In this document: piece after piece, positions 16,811 to 24,323 of the stretch
Layout: each line of letters opens with the position of its first letter
Numbering within the stretch: the stretch's first letter is position 1
NCBI GenBank assembly: GCA_016222825.1
Contig: JACRQF010000020.1
Location: 62,001 to 126,000, forward strand
Reading direction: 5' to 3'
Length of the DNA: 64,000 bases
Source: Verrucomicrobiota bacterium
Lineage (GTDB): Bacteria; Verrucomicrobiota; Verrucomicrobiia; CAIQCK01
The notes under the pieces: generated by a model
What the model was told of the DNA's origin: nothing
The model's input: the letters and a program-made list of their open reading frames with translations, nothing else
Database searches by the model: none
Program-made: the position numbers and the translations under genes

Positions 16811-17944
16811 TCAGCCCGGCGGCAGGGCGAACCAGAAGGTGCTGCCTTTGCCGACCTCGCTTTCGACGCCGATCTTGCCGCCGTGGGCTTCGACGGCGAG
16901 CTTGCAGAAGGTCAGGCCCAGGCCGGTGGAGTGCCGGCGCGCTTCCTTGTCCACCTGGCCGAACTTCTCGAAAACTTTCTTGTGAAACTCGGCTGGAATG
17001 CCGGGGCCGGTGTCGGTCACAGCCACGCGCGCCATCGAATCCTTGCGGCTGAGGGTGACGGTGATCCGGCCGCCGTCGGGCGTGAACTTGACGGCGTTGC
17101 CGATGAGGTTGGCGATGATCCGCTGGAGGACGTCTTTGTCGGCGTGGACGCTCAGCGGCGCGGAGGGCGTCTCGACGCTGAGGCGGCGCTGGCCTTTGAG
17201 GACGCCGAAGGTTTCTACGACTTCCCTGGCGACGGCGGCGATGTCGCACGCCTGGCGGTTTAGCGGCATCTCGCCGGATTCCATGCGGCTGACATCAAGC
17301 AGGGTGGTGACCATGTCGAGGAGCTTGGCGGTGTGTTTGCCAAGGACGTCAATGTAGCCGGTCTCCGACGCGTTGAGCTTGGCGGCGATCTTGACTTTGA
17401 TGAGGTCCACGTAGCCCGCCATCATCGCCAGCGGCGAGCGCAGGTCGTGGACGACGAGGTGGACGAGGTTGTCGCGGAGGGTTTCGAGTTCGCGGAGGCG
17501 GTCGTAGTTTTCCTTGAGCTGGCGGTTCTGGCGTTCGAGTTCCTTCTGGAGTTGGTGGAGCTTGAGGTGGGTTTCGACGCGTGCGTGGACTTCCTCGAAC
17601 TGGAACGGCTTGGTGACGTAGTCCACGCCGCCGATGCCGAACGCCTTGACCTTGTCCATGGTCTCGTTGAGGGCGCTGATGAAGATGACGGGAATGGGGG
17701 CGAGTTGGGGGTCGGCTTTGAGGCGCTTGCAGACCTCGTAGCCGTTCATCTCCGGCATGTTGATATCGAGGAGGACGAGGTCGGGCGGGTCGCTCTGGGC
17801 GGCGCGGAGGGCCAACTCGCCGCTGGGAACCGGCCGCGATTTGTAGCCGCAGCCTTTGAGCATGCCGTTGAGCAGTTGGAGGTTCTCCGGGGTGTCGTCC
17901 ACGACGAGGATGCTGGGGGCGGGGGAGGGCGGTGCGGGTTGCAT
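16811..17944 (-). CDS. Receiver-histidine kinase (REC-HisKA-HATPase)
   Basis: A cytoplasmic 377-residue kinase with the receiver first. REC spans about residues 10-125 (ILVVDDTPENLQLL; phospho-acceptor Asp in LVLLDINMPEMNG; Lys in YVTKPF). A coiled linker (HQLQKELERQNRQLKENYDR) leads to HisKA with the H-box HLVVHDLRSPLAMMAGYVD. The HATPase shows N-box IIANLIGNAVKFTPDG, G1 DTGPGIP and G2 STGLGLTFC. No membrane segment or sensor domain is present, so input should come through the receiver. It is the final kinase of the cluster, 6 bp after the hybrid kinase gene and 90 bp before hflK. Confidence 0.92.
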   Translation of the reverse strand: MQPAPPSPAPSILVVDDTPENLQLLNGMLKGCGYKSRPVPSGELALRAAQSDPPDLVLLDINMPEMNGYEVCKRLKADPQLAPIPVIFISALNETMDKVKAFGIGGVDYVTKPFQFEEVHARVETHLKLHQLQKELERQNRQLKENYDRLRELETLRDNLVHLVVHDLRSPLAMMAGYVDLIKVKIAAKLNASETGYIDVLGKHTAKLLDMVTTLLDVSRMESGEMPLNRQACDIAAVAREVVETFGVLKGQRRLSVETPSAPLSVHADKDVLQRIIANLIGNAVKFTPDGGRITVTLSRKDSMARVAVTDTGPGIPAEFHKKVFEKFGQVDKEARRHSTGLGLTFCKLAVEAHGGKIGVESEVGKGSTFWFALPPG

Positions 17945-17950
17945 GGTGGG

Positions 17951-19531
17951 TCAGTTTGTTTCCGGTTGCAGGAGATGCAGCAGCTTCTTGTAGTCGAACC
18001 GTTCCATCATCTGCTGCAACGCCCGCGCGAGCGCGGGATCATGCGGTTCGATCCGGCCGATGAGTTCCAGCACGCGGTCGAGGTCGGCGTTGATGGCGGC
18101 CTGGCGCATCGCGTCGGTCAGGTCGCGCGGCAGGGCTGCCAGGGAGGCGCGTTCGATCTTGGTGGTGGAGCCGGCGGGCGGAGGCGCGGCGGTCTCGCCG
18201 GCATAGACATATTTGACGCCGAGGAACTCGCGGATGGTTTCCAGCAGCCGGGCCTCGCGGTAAGGCTTGATGATGAAATCATCGGCGCCGGCGGCGAGGA
18301 TGGCGTTGCGGCTTTCCTGGAAGGCGCTGGCGGTGACGACGATGAGCCTGACCGGCGGCGCGTCGTGCCGGGAGCGGATGCGGCGGATGACTTCGTAGCC
18401 GTCCACGGCCGGCATGCGCAGGTCCAGAAGGATGAGGTCGGGACGCCAACGTTCGTAGAGACGCAACGCTTCTTCGCCGTCGGCGGCCTCCGTGGTTTCG
18501 AAGCCGACGGTTTCGAGCAGATTGCGCAGCAGCGTGCGGTTGTCCTCGACGTCGTCGGCGATGAGCACCCGATACGCGCGCTGGCCCGGCTCCAGCCTCA
18601 GCACGTGGCGCAACTCGGTTTTGCGCGCGACGGCGGAGGATTCGCCGGCGGCGATGGCCACATCGAATCGGAAGACGCTGCCTTTGCCGAGCTGGCTGCT
18701 CACCGTGATGTCGCCGCCCATGAGCCGGACGAACTCCCGGCTGATGGCCAGCCCTAGGCCCGTGCCGCTGCCGGCGCGGCGGCCGGCGCGGGTCTGCTCG
18801 AACGGGTCGAACAGCCGCTCCATTTCCTCCGGCGCGATGCCCGGCCCGGTGTCCTCGACCTCCACCCTCAGGCGCAAGGCCCTGCCGTCCATCGCCTGCG
18901 TCTGCACGCGCAGGGTGATGCCGCCCTTGTCGGTGAACTTGACGGCGTTGCCGAGGAGGTTGATGAGCACCTGGCGCAGCTTGCTCTCATCGGTGACCAC
19001 GAAGCGCGACACCTCGCCGATGCGCTCGAGGACGAGGCGCAGTTGTTTGTCGTCGGTTCGCAGGCGGAACATCATCTCCACGTCGTGCAACAGCGCGTGC
19101 AGGTCGAAGGTCGTCGTGTTCAACGTCGTGCGGCCGGCTTCAATGCGGGAGACTTCGAGGATGTCGTTGATGAGCGCCAGCAGGTGCTCGCCGCTGCGGT
19201 TGATGGTGTCGAGGTGCTGCCGCTGCTGCGGCGTGAGGACCGGGTCGCGCTGCATCAACTGCGAGAAGCCGAGAATGGCGTTCATCGGCGTGCGGATCTC
19301 GTGCGACATGTTCGCCAGGAACACGCTCTTGGCGCGGTTGGCCGCCTCGGCGGAGCGTTTGGCATCTTCGAGTTGCTGGATGGATTCCTCCAGCTTCTTC
19401 AGGGCCTTCTCCGCGCGTTGCCGCTGCGTGTCGGCATCCTGCATCATGCTCAGGGCAATCCGGCGGGACTTTTCCGGGTCGCCCCCGCGGTCGTCGAGCC
19501 GCCGCTCCAGGTTGGTGTCGTTGGGAGGCAT
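17951..19531 (-). CDS. Soluble hybrid histidine kinase (HisKA-HATPase-REC)
   Basis: 526 residues without membrane helices. A coiled coil (about 30-65, QRAEKALKKLEESIQQLEDA) precedes HisKA with the classic hybrid-kinase H-box FLANMSHEIRTPMNAILGFS. The HATPase shows INLLGNAVKFTDKGG, DTGPGIAPEEMERLFDPFEQ and GTGLGLAISREFV. A C-terminal REC follows (about 320-435: VLIADDVEDNRTLL, Asp in LILLDLRMPAVDGYE, Lys in FIIKPY). The last 80 residues form a helical tail (AALPRDLTDAMRQAAINADL and PHDPALARALQQM) of a type often found after REC in hybrid kinases; no Hpt His-box is evident there. Sensor input is not encoded. Confidence 0.92.
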   Translation of the reverse strand: MPPNDTNLERRLDDRGGDPEKSRRIALSMMQDADTQRQRAEKALKKLEESIQQLEDAKRSAEAANRAKSVFLANMSHEIRTPMNAILGFSQLMQRDPVLTPQQRQHLDTINRSGEHLLALINDILEVSRIEAGRTTLNTTTFDLHALLHDVEMMFRLRTDDKQLRLVLERIGEVSRFVVTDESKLRQVLINLLGNAVKFTDKGGITLRVQTQAMDGRALRLRVEVEDTGPGIAPEEMERLFDPFEQTRAGRRAGSGTGLGLAISREFVRLMGGDITVSSQLGKGSVFRFDVAIAAGESSAVARKTELRHVLRLEPGQRAYRVLIADDVEDNRTLLRNLLETVGFETTEAADGEEALRLYERWRPDLILLDLRMPAVDGYEVIRRIRSRHDAPPVRLIVVTASAFQESRNAILAAGADDFIIKPYREARLLETIREFLGVKYVYAGETAAPPPAGSTTKIERASLAALPRDLTDAMRQAAINADLDRVLELIGRIEPHDPALARALQQMMERFDYKKLLHLLQPETN

Positions 19532-19546
19532 CGGGGTTCGACTGGC

Positions 19547-20530
19547 TTACACCTTGCCGGGGCCGCCGGGCGCGCCTCCGCCGGGAGTGTCGCGCCGCCA
19601 GACCGGGGGATAGGCGGGCGGGCGGTTCAGTTCCGCGCAGAGCCGGTTCACTTCCTCCTTCAACTCGATCACGCGCTCCTCGCGTCCGATCATGGCCCGG
19701 TAGAACGCCTCCAACTCGGCGGTGCGCTCCTTGACCATCTCTTCGAGGTGGTCGCGGTGCTGGTTTAATTCTTCTTCAGTCCGCTTGCGGTCGGTGATGT
19801 CCTCGGCCACGGTCAGGATGCAACGCTCGCCGCCGAACTCGATGATTTCCGCCGACAGTCGCGCGATGTGCGGCTCGGCGTTCTTCGAGCGGAAGCGGGC
19901 TTCCACGTCGCGGTAGCTGCCTTCGGTGATCAGCTTTCGGAAGGCCTGCTCCAGTTCCTGCGGGTTGGCCCACAGCTCTATTTCCGAGGTCGTCTGGCCG
20001 ACCACTTCGTCGCGGGTGTAACCGGTGTATTGCTCGAATGCCCTGTTGACCTCGATATACCGCCGGTCCTTGAGCGAGACGATGGTCATGATGGTTGGGC
20101 TGGCTTGGAACGCTTTGGAGAATTTCTCCTCGGATTTTTGAAGTCTGCCCTCGGCCTGATGTTTGTAGAGCGCCATTTCGATGACCGTCTTCAGCTCGCG
20201 GTCTTCGAACGGCTTGAGAATGTAACCGAACGGTTCCGTCACCTTCGCACGCTGCAACGTCGTGTCGTCGGCGTAGGCCGTCAGATAGACCACGGGCAAC
20301 CGCCACCGCTGGCGGACCTGTTGCGCGGTCTCGATGCCGTCCATCGCGCCCTCCAGCCGGATGTCCATCAGCACGAGGTCGGGCAGCAGTTGGCCGGCGA
20401 GCGTCAGCGCCTTTTCGCCGCTGGGGGCCGAGCCGACGACCTGGCACCCGAGCAGGTCCAGGCGGACTTTCAGGTCGGCGGCCACAATCGGCTCGTCTTC
20501 AACAATCAGGATTCGAGGATGACTATTCAT
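19547..20530 (-). CDS. Receiver-PAS response regulator without DNA-binding domain
   Basis: 327 residues. REC occupies about 1-125 (ILIVEDEPIVAADLKVRLD, Asp in LVLMDIRLEGAMDG, Lys in YILKPF). One PAS/PAC follows (about 140-255: FSKAFQASPTIMTIVSLKDR, ending TVAEDITDRKRTEEEL). The tail is a coiled coil (HRDHLEEMVKERTAELEAFY) ending in a Pro/Gly-rich stretch. There is no kinase core and no DNA-binding domain, so it probably relays phosphate or contacts another kinase. Its REC is nearly identical to that of the kinase at 27354-28484. The ATG at 20530 follows the multi-PAS kinase stop by 5 bp. Confidence 0.9.
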   Translation of the reverse strand: MNSHPRILIVEDEPIVAADLKVRLDLLGCQVVGSAPSGEKALTLAGQLLPDLVLMDIRLEGAMDGIETAQQVRQRWRLPVVYLTAYADDTTLQRAKVTEPFGYILKPFEDRELKTVIEMALYKHQAEGRLQKSEEKFSKAFQASPTIMTIVSLKDRRYIEVNRAFEQYTGYTRDEVVGQTTSEIELWANPQELEQAFRKLITEGSYRDVEARFRSKNAEPHIARLSAEIIEFGGERCILTVAEDITDRKRTEEELNQHRDHLEEMVKERTAELEAFYRAMIGREERVIELKEEVNRLCAELNRPPAYPPVWRRDTPGGGAPGGPGKV

Positions 20531-20535
20531 AGATG

Positions 20536-23500
20536 CTATTCTCCCTGCTTGGCTTGAAATGTAATGTGAAAGGCGACGCCGCGGTCGCGTGTGATCTCGA
20601 CGGCGCCGTGCAACTTCTCCACCAACATGAACACCAACTGATGGCCCAGAGTCCCGGTTTGGTGAATGTCCAGCCCTGACGGCAGACCCACGCCGTCGTC
20701 GGCGACTCTCAGAACGATCTGTTCCTGCGGCGTCGTCCGCAACTCGACTTCGATGTGCCCACCCTGCCCGCCGGGGAAGGCGTGTTTGAGCGCGTTGGAA
20801 ACCAGCTCGTTGATGATGAGGCCGCACGACACCGCGCGGTCAAGGTCAATCGCGACCTCCTCCAGACGGGGCCGCAGCTTGATCTGGGCCGCCTTCGGCC
20901 CGTAGGAACGGAAGAGGTGGCTGCAAATGTTCTCGATGTAGTTGGCGAAGTTCACGTGCGCCAGGTTCTGCGACCGGTAGAGCGTCTCGTGTAGCAGGGC
21001 CATGGAGCGGACACGGTTGCCGGTTTCCTGCAAGGTGTCGAGCGCCGCCGTGTTCTTGGTGCGGACGGCCTGGAGGTTCATGAGGCTGATCACAATCTGA
21101 AGGTTGTTCTTCACCCGGTGATGCACCTCTTTCAGGAGCACGGTCTTTTCTTCGAGCGACGCCCGAATCTCCTCCTCCGTCTGTTTGTGGGCCGTGATGT
21201 CGCGGGACACGCCGACCAGCCCGGTGATCTTGCCCGACTTGTCGCGCAACGGCACCTTGGTCGTGGACACCCACGTCACGCGGCCGTCCGGCCAGATTTC
21301 CTTCTCCTCCTTGCTGATCATGGACTCGCCGCGGCCCATCACGCGTTTTTCGTCTTCGAGCGCCTCACGCGCGTGCTCGGCGGCGAAGAAATCAGAATCC
21401 GTCTTGCCCACGACGTCGCTGGCGTTGCGAAGGCCGAACGACCGGCTCATGGCCTCGTTGATTCGCACGAAGCGGCTGTTCAGGTCCTTGAAGTAGATGT
21501 TGTCGGGGATGGTCGTGATGAGGCTGTTGAGGAGGCTTTGTTCGCGGGCCAGACCTTCTTCCACGCGTTTGCGTTCCGTGATGTCCTGGGCCATCACGAG
21601 GTAATACATCGCCCGTCCCTGCTTGTCGCGGATGACGGTGGCCACGACCGAGCACCAGACAATCTCCCCGTCCTTCCGGATGTAACGTTTCTCCGTGCGA
21701 TACACCGGAATATCTCCCCGCAGGAGATTCTCGACGGATTCCACATCCTGTTTGAGGTGCTCCGGATGGGTGATGTCCTTGGAGGTCAGGGAGGCGAGTT
21801 CCTCTTCCGTGTAGCCCAGCATCTTGCAGAAGGCGGTGTTGGCCTGGATGTAGCGGAAATCCGCGCCGACGATGGCCATGCCGCTGGGGCCTTCCTCGAA
21901 GATCTGGCGGAACCGCTCCTCGCTCTCGCGCAGCTTCTCCTCCGCCTGCCTGCGTTCGCTGATGTCACGGCAGTCCGACAGGATGGTGGGCTTGCCGTTC
22001 AACTGGAACAAGTCCGCGCTGATCTCGACCGCAATCCTTCGCCCGTCCTTGGCCACATGCACAGCCTCCCAGAGGGCATGCTTCTTCTCCTTGAGCTTCT
22101 CCATGATCTCCGGGAGCAGGGGGAGAAACTCCGGGGCGTCAATGTCGGAAAGGTTCTTCTGGGTCAGCTCCTCCCGGCTGTAGCCCAATCGCTGGCAGGC
22201 CACGTCGTTGACTTCGATGATCTTGCCCGGCAGGCCGTTTGCGCCCGGCCCTTCGGAAACAATCACCGCGTCGTAGCTGCTGTTGAAAAGCAGGCGGTAG
22301 CGCTCTTCGCTGGTCCGCAGCGCCTCCTCGGCCAGCTTGCGGCCGGTCACGTCCCGGAAGCTCCAGACCCGGCCCACCGGCCGCCCCTCGATGCATTGCG
22401 GCAGCGAGTAACGCTCGAAGACCCGTCCATCCTTGAACTCCAGCACATCGAAGCCGGTGACCTCCGGATGCGCGTAGAGTTTCTGCACCTTGGCGACAAA
22501 GCCTTCCGGGTCTTTCAGTTGGCCCAGCATCAATTGGACAGCCTGCTGGTCGCGGCTGGCCGTCATCAGGTCGCGGTTCTTCCATTCGGGGATCATCTCT
22601 TTCGGGAACCGCCACATGCGGATGAAACGCTCGTTGAAATCCACGATCCGCCCCTGAAGGTCCACGACCAGAATCCCGTCCGCCGTGGACTCCAGCGTGG
22701 CCTGCATCAGCGACACCGAATGCCGCAGCGCCTGTTCCCGCTGCTTGCGCTCGGTGATGTCACGGGCGATGTGGACGCTGCCGATGAGTTTCCCCTCCGA
22801 ATCGCGCAGGGGCGAGACGGTCTCCAGGAAATCACCGTTCAGCCGGTTCTCGTGAATCTCCGCCGTGTGCTCGATGCCGTCCGCGAGCAACTGTTTGTGC
22901 GGGCAGAACTCCGGCGGGTCGTCGGTCCCATGAACGGCGGAATGGCACGTCTGGCCGACGCACTTGTTCAGCGGCAGGCCCAGCCTGGCCGCCATGGACC
23001 TGTTGGCGCGGATAATCCGATACTCATTGTCGAGGATCGCCACAAGGTCGGGCACCGCGTCGAACGTCCGCTCCCAATCTTCCTTGGCCTGAAGGACGGC
23101 GTGCTCCGCGCGTTTGCGCTCGGTGATGTCGCGCGCGATGCTGGCCGCGCCCACGATCAGGCCCGCCGCATCCCGGATCGGCGAGATGGTCAGCGACACG
23201 TCGATGATCTTCCCGTCTTTCCTCCGGCGCTTGGTTTCAAGGTGGGAGACAACGTCGCCGAGCTTGATTTTCTCCAGGATCGCCGGCAGTTCGCCGGGAC
23301 GGTCCGCAGGAATCAAAATGGAGATGGGGCATCCGACGATCTCCGCCGCTATGTAACCGTAGAGTTTCTCCGCGCCTGAATTCCAGTTCACGACGATGCC
23401 GTCGAGGGTCTTGCCGACGATGGCATCATCCGAGGACTCGACAATGGCCGCCAGCCGCGCAATGACCCCTTCGGCCACGCGGCGTTCCCGCCGCACCTGC

Positions 23501-23871
23501 GCCTCGCGGATTTCCCGCTCCACGGCGGGCACGAGGCGGGCCAAGTTGCTCTTCATCAGGTAGTCGTGCGCGCCCGCCTTCATCATCGTCACAGCGGTGT
23601 CTTCGCCAATGGCGCCGGAGACGATGAGAAACGGAATGTCCAGTTTGGCCCGCTGCAACTGGGCGAGCGCGGAAGGCGCGTCGAACTGCGGCAGGGAATA
23701 GTCGCAAATGATGACGTCCCACGACTGCCGGACCAGCGCCGCCTTCATCCCGTCAGCGTCCTCGACCCGTTCCGCGCGCACTTCGTAGCCCGCCTTCTGC
23801 AACCGGCGCACCACCAAGTCCGCGTCGCTCTCCGAGTCTTCGATCATCAGGAGGCTGAGCGGCCTGGTCAT
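20536..23871 (-). CDS. Receiver-multi-PAS-HisKA_2 sensor kinase
   Basis: 1111 residues, no membrane segment. REC at about 1-120 (LLMIEDSESDADLVVRRLQK, Asp in VIICDYSLPQFDAP). About six PAS/PAC units follow between 140 and 890, each ending in a DITERK-type motif. The second contains Cys residues (KCVGQTCHSAVHG, EFCPHK), so ligand or metal binding there is possible. The C-terminal 210 residues are a HisKA_2/HATPase pair of the LytS/HWE-like class (LLKEVHHRVKNNLQIVISLM; GLIINELVSNALKHAFPGG; VADDGVGLP). The ATG at 23871 overlaps the preceding stop as ATGA. The kinase core is nearly identical to that at 28481-30814, showing duplication. Confidence 0.92.
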   Translation of the reverse strand: MTRPLSLLMIEDSESDADLVVRRLQKAGYEVRAERVEDADGMKAALVRQSWDVIICDYSLPQFDAPSALAQLQRAKLDIPFLIVSGAIGEDTAVTMMKAGAHDYLMKSNLARLVPAVEREIREAQVRRERRVAEGVIARLAAIVESSDDAIVGKTLDGIVVNWNSGAEKLYGYIAAEIVGCPISILIPADRPGELPAILEKIKLGDVVSHLETKRRRKDGKIIDVSLTISPIRDAAGLIVGAASIARDITERKRAEHAVLQAKEDWERTFDAVPDLVAILDNEYRIIRANRSMAARLGLPLNKCVGQTCHSAVHGTDDPPEFCPHKQLLADGIEHTAEIHENRLNGDFLETVSPLRDSEGKLIGSVHIARDITERKQREQALRHSVSLMQATLESTADGILVVDLQGRIVDFNERFIRMWRFPKEMIPEWKNRDLMTASRDQQAVQLMLGQLKDPEGFVAKVQKLYAHPEVTGFDVLEFKDGRVFERYSLPQCIEGRPVGRVWSFRDVTGRKLAEEALRTSEERYRLLFNSSYDAVIVSEGPGANGLPGKIIEVNDVACQRLGYSREELTQKNLSDIDAPEFLPLLPEIMEKLKEKKHALWEAVHVAKDGRRIAVEISADLFQLNGKPTILSDCRDISERRQAEEKLRESEERFRQIFEEGPSGMAIVGADFRYIQANTAFCKMLGYTEEELASLTSKDITHPEHLKQDVESVENLLRGDIPVYRTEKRYIRKDGEIVWCSVVATVIRDKQGRAMYYLVMAQDITERKRVEEGLAREQSLLNSLITTIPDNIYFKDLNSRFVRINEAMSRSFGLRNASDVVGKTDSDFFAAEHAREALEDEKRVMGRGESMISKEEKEIWPDGRVTWVSTTKVPLRDKSGKITGLVGVSRDITAHKQTEEEIRASLEEKTVLLKEVHHRVKNNLQIVISLMNLQAVRTKNTAALDTLQETGNRVRSMALLHETLYRSQNLAHVNFANYIENICSHLFRSYGPKAAQIKLRPRLEEVAIDLDRAVSCGLIINELVSNALKHAFPGGQGGHIEVELRTTPQEQIVLRVADDGVGLPSGLDIHQTGTLGHQLVFMLVEKLHGAVEITRDRGVAFHITFQAKQGE

Positions 23872-24323
23872 TGAGACCTCACTTTCGGTGGCGGCTCGTT
23901 CAAGCCCTGCCAATACGCGCCCACCAGTTTCATGGCGGCGTCGAACTGCGCGAAGTCCACCTGCTTGCGGATGTAGCTGTTGGCGCCGAGGTCGTAGGCG
24001 GCCGCCACGTCCTGCTCTTCCTTCGAAGAGGTGAGAACGATCACGGGCAGCCGGCGGGTGCGCTTGTTGGCGCGGATGCGGCGCAAGACCTCCAGGCCGT
24101 CCACTTTGGGCAGCTTGAGGTCGAGCAACACCAAGCCGGGCAGTTGGGAGATGTCCCGCCCGGCGTGCATGCCGCTCCCAAACAGGTAGTCCAGCGCCTC
24201 TTGGCCGTCTTCGACCACCACGAGCCGGCTGGTGATGCAGACCCGTTGCAGCGCCCGCTGGGTCAGGGCGACATCGCTCGGATTGTCCTCGACCAACAAG
24301 ATGGTTTCTGACGTGTCACTCAT
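23868..24323 (-). CDS. Small Rcp1-like response regulator (single REC domain)
   Basis: 151 residues made only of a receiver: ILLVEDNPSDVALTQRALQR, the phospho-acceptor Asp in VLLDLKLPKVDGLEVLRRIR, Thr/Ser switch in VIVLTSSKEEQD, and Lys in YIRKQVDF. The DNPSD start and the insert around FGSGMHAGRDISQLP are typical of Rcp1, the partner of cyanobacterial phytochrome Cph1. It directly follows a kinase of that class and overlaps both neighbours by ATGA (24320-24323 and 23868-23871), so it is probably that kinase's phosphate acceptor. A paralogue lies at 26882-27331. Confidence 0.93.
   Translation of the reverse strand: MSDTSETILLVEDNPSDVALTQRALQRVCITSRLVVVEDGQEALDYLFGSGMHAGRDISQLPGLVLLDLKLPKVDGLEVLRRIRANKRTRRLPVIVLTSSKEEQDVAAAYDLGANSYIRKQVDFAQFDAAMKLVGAYWQGLNEPPPKVRSQ

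Noticed and set aside
21118..23379. 753-codon plus-strand frame opposite the multi-PAS kinase
   Set aside because: Antisense to clear PAS domains; no recognisable motif of its own.
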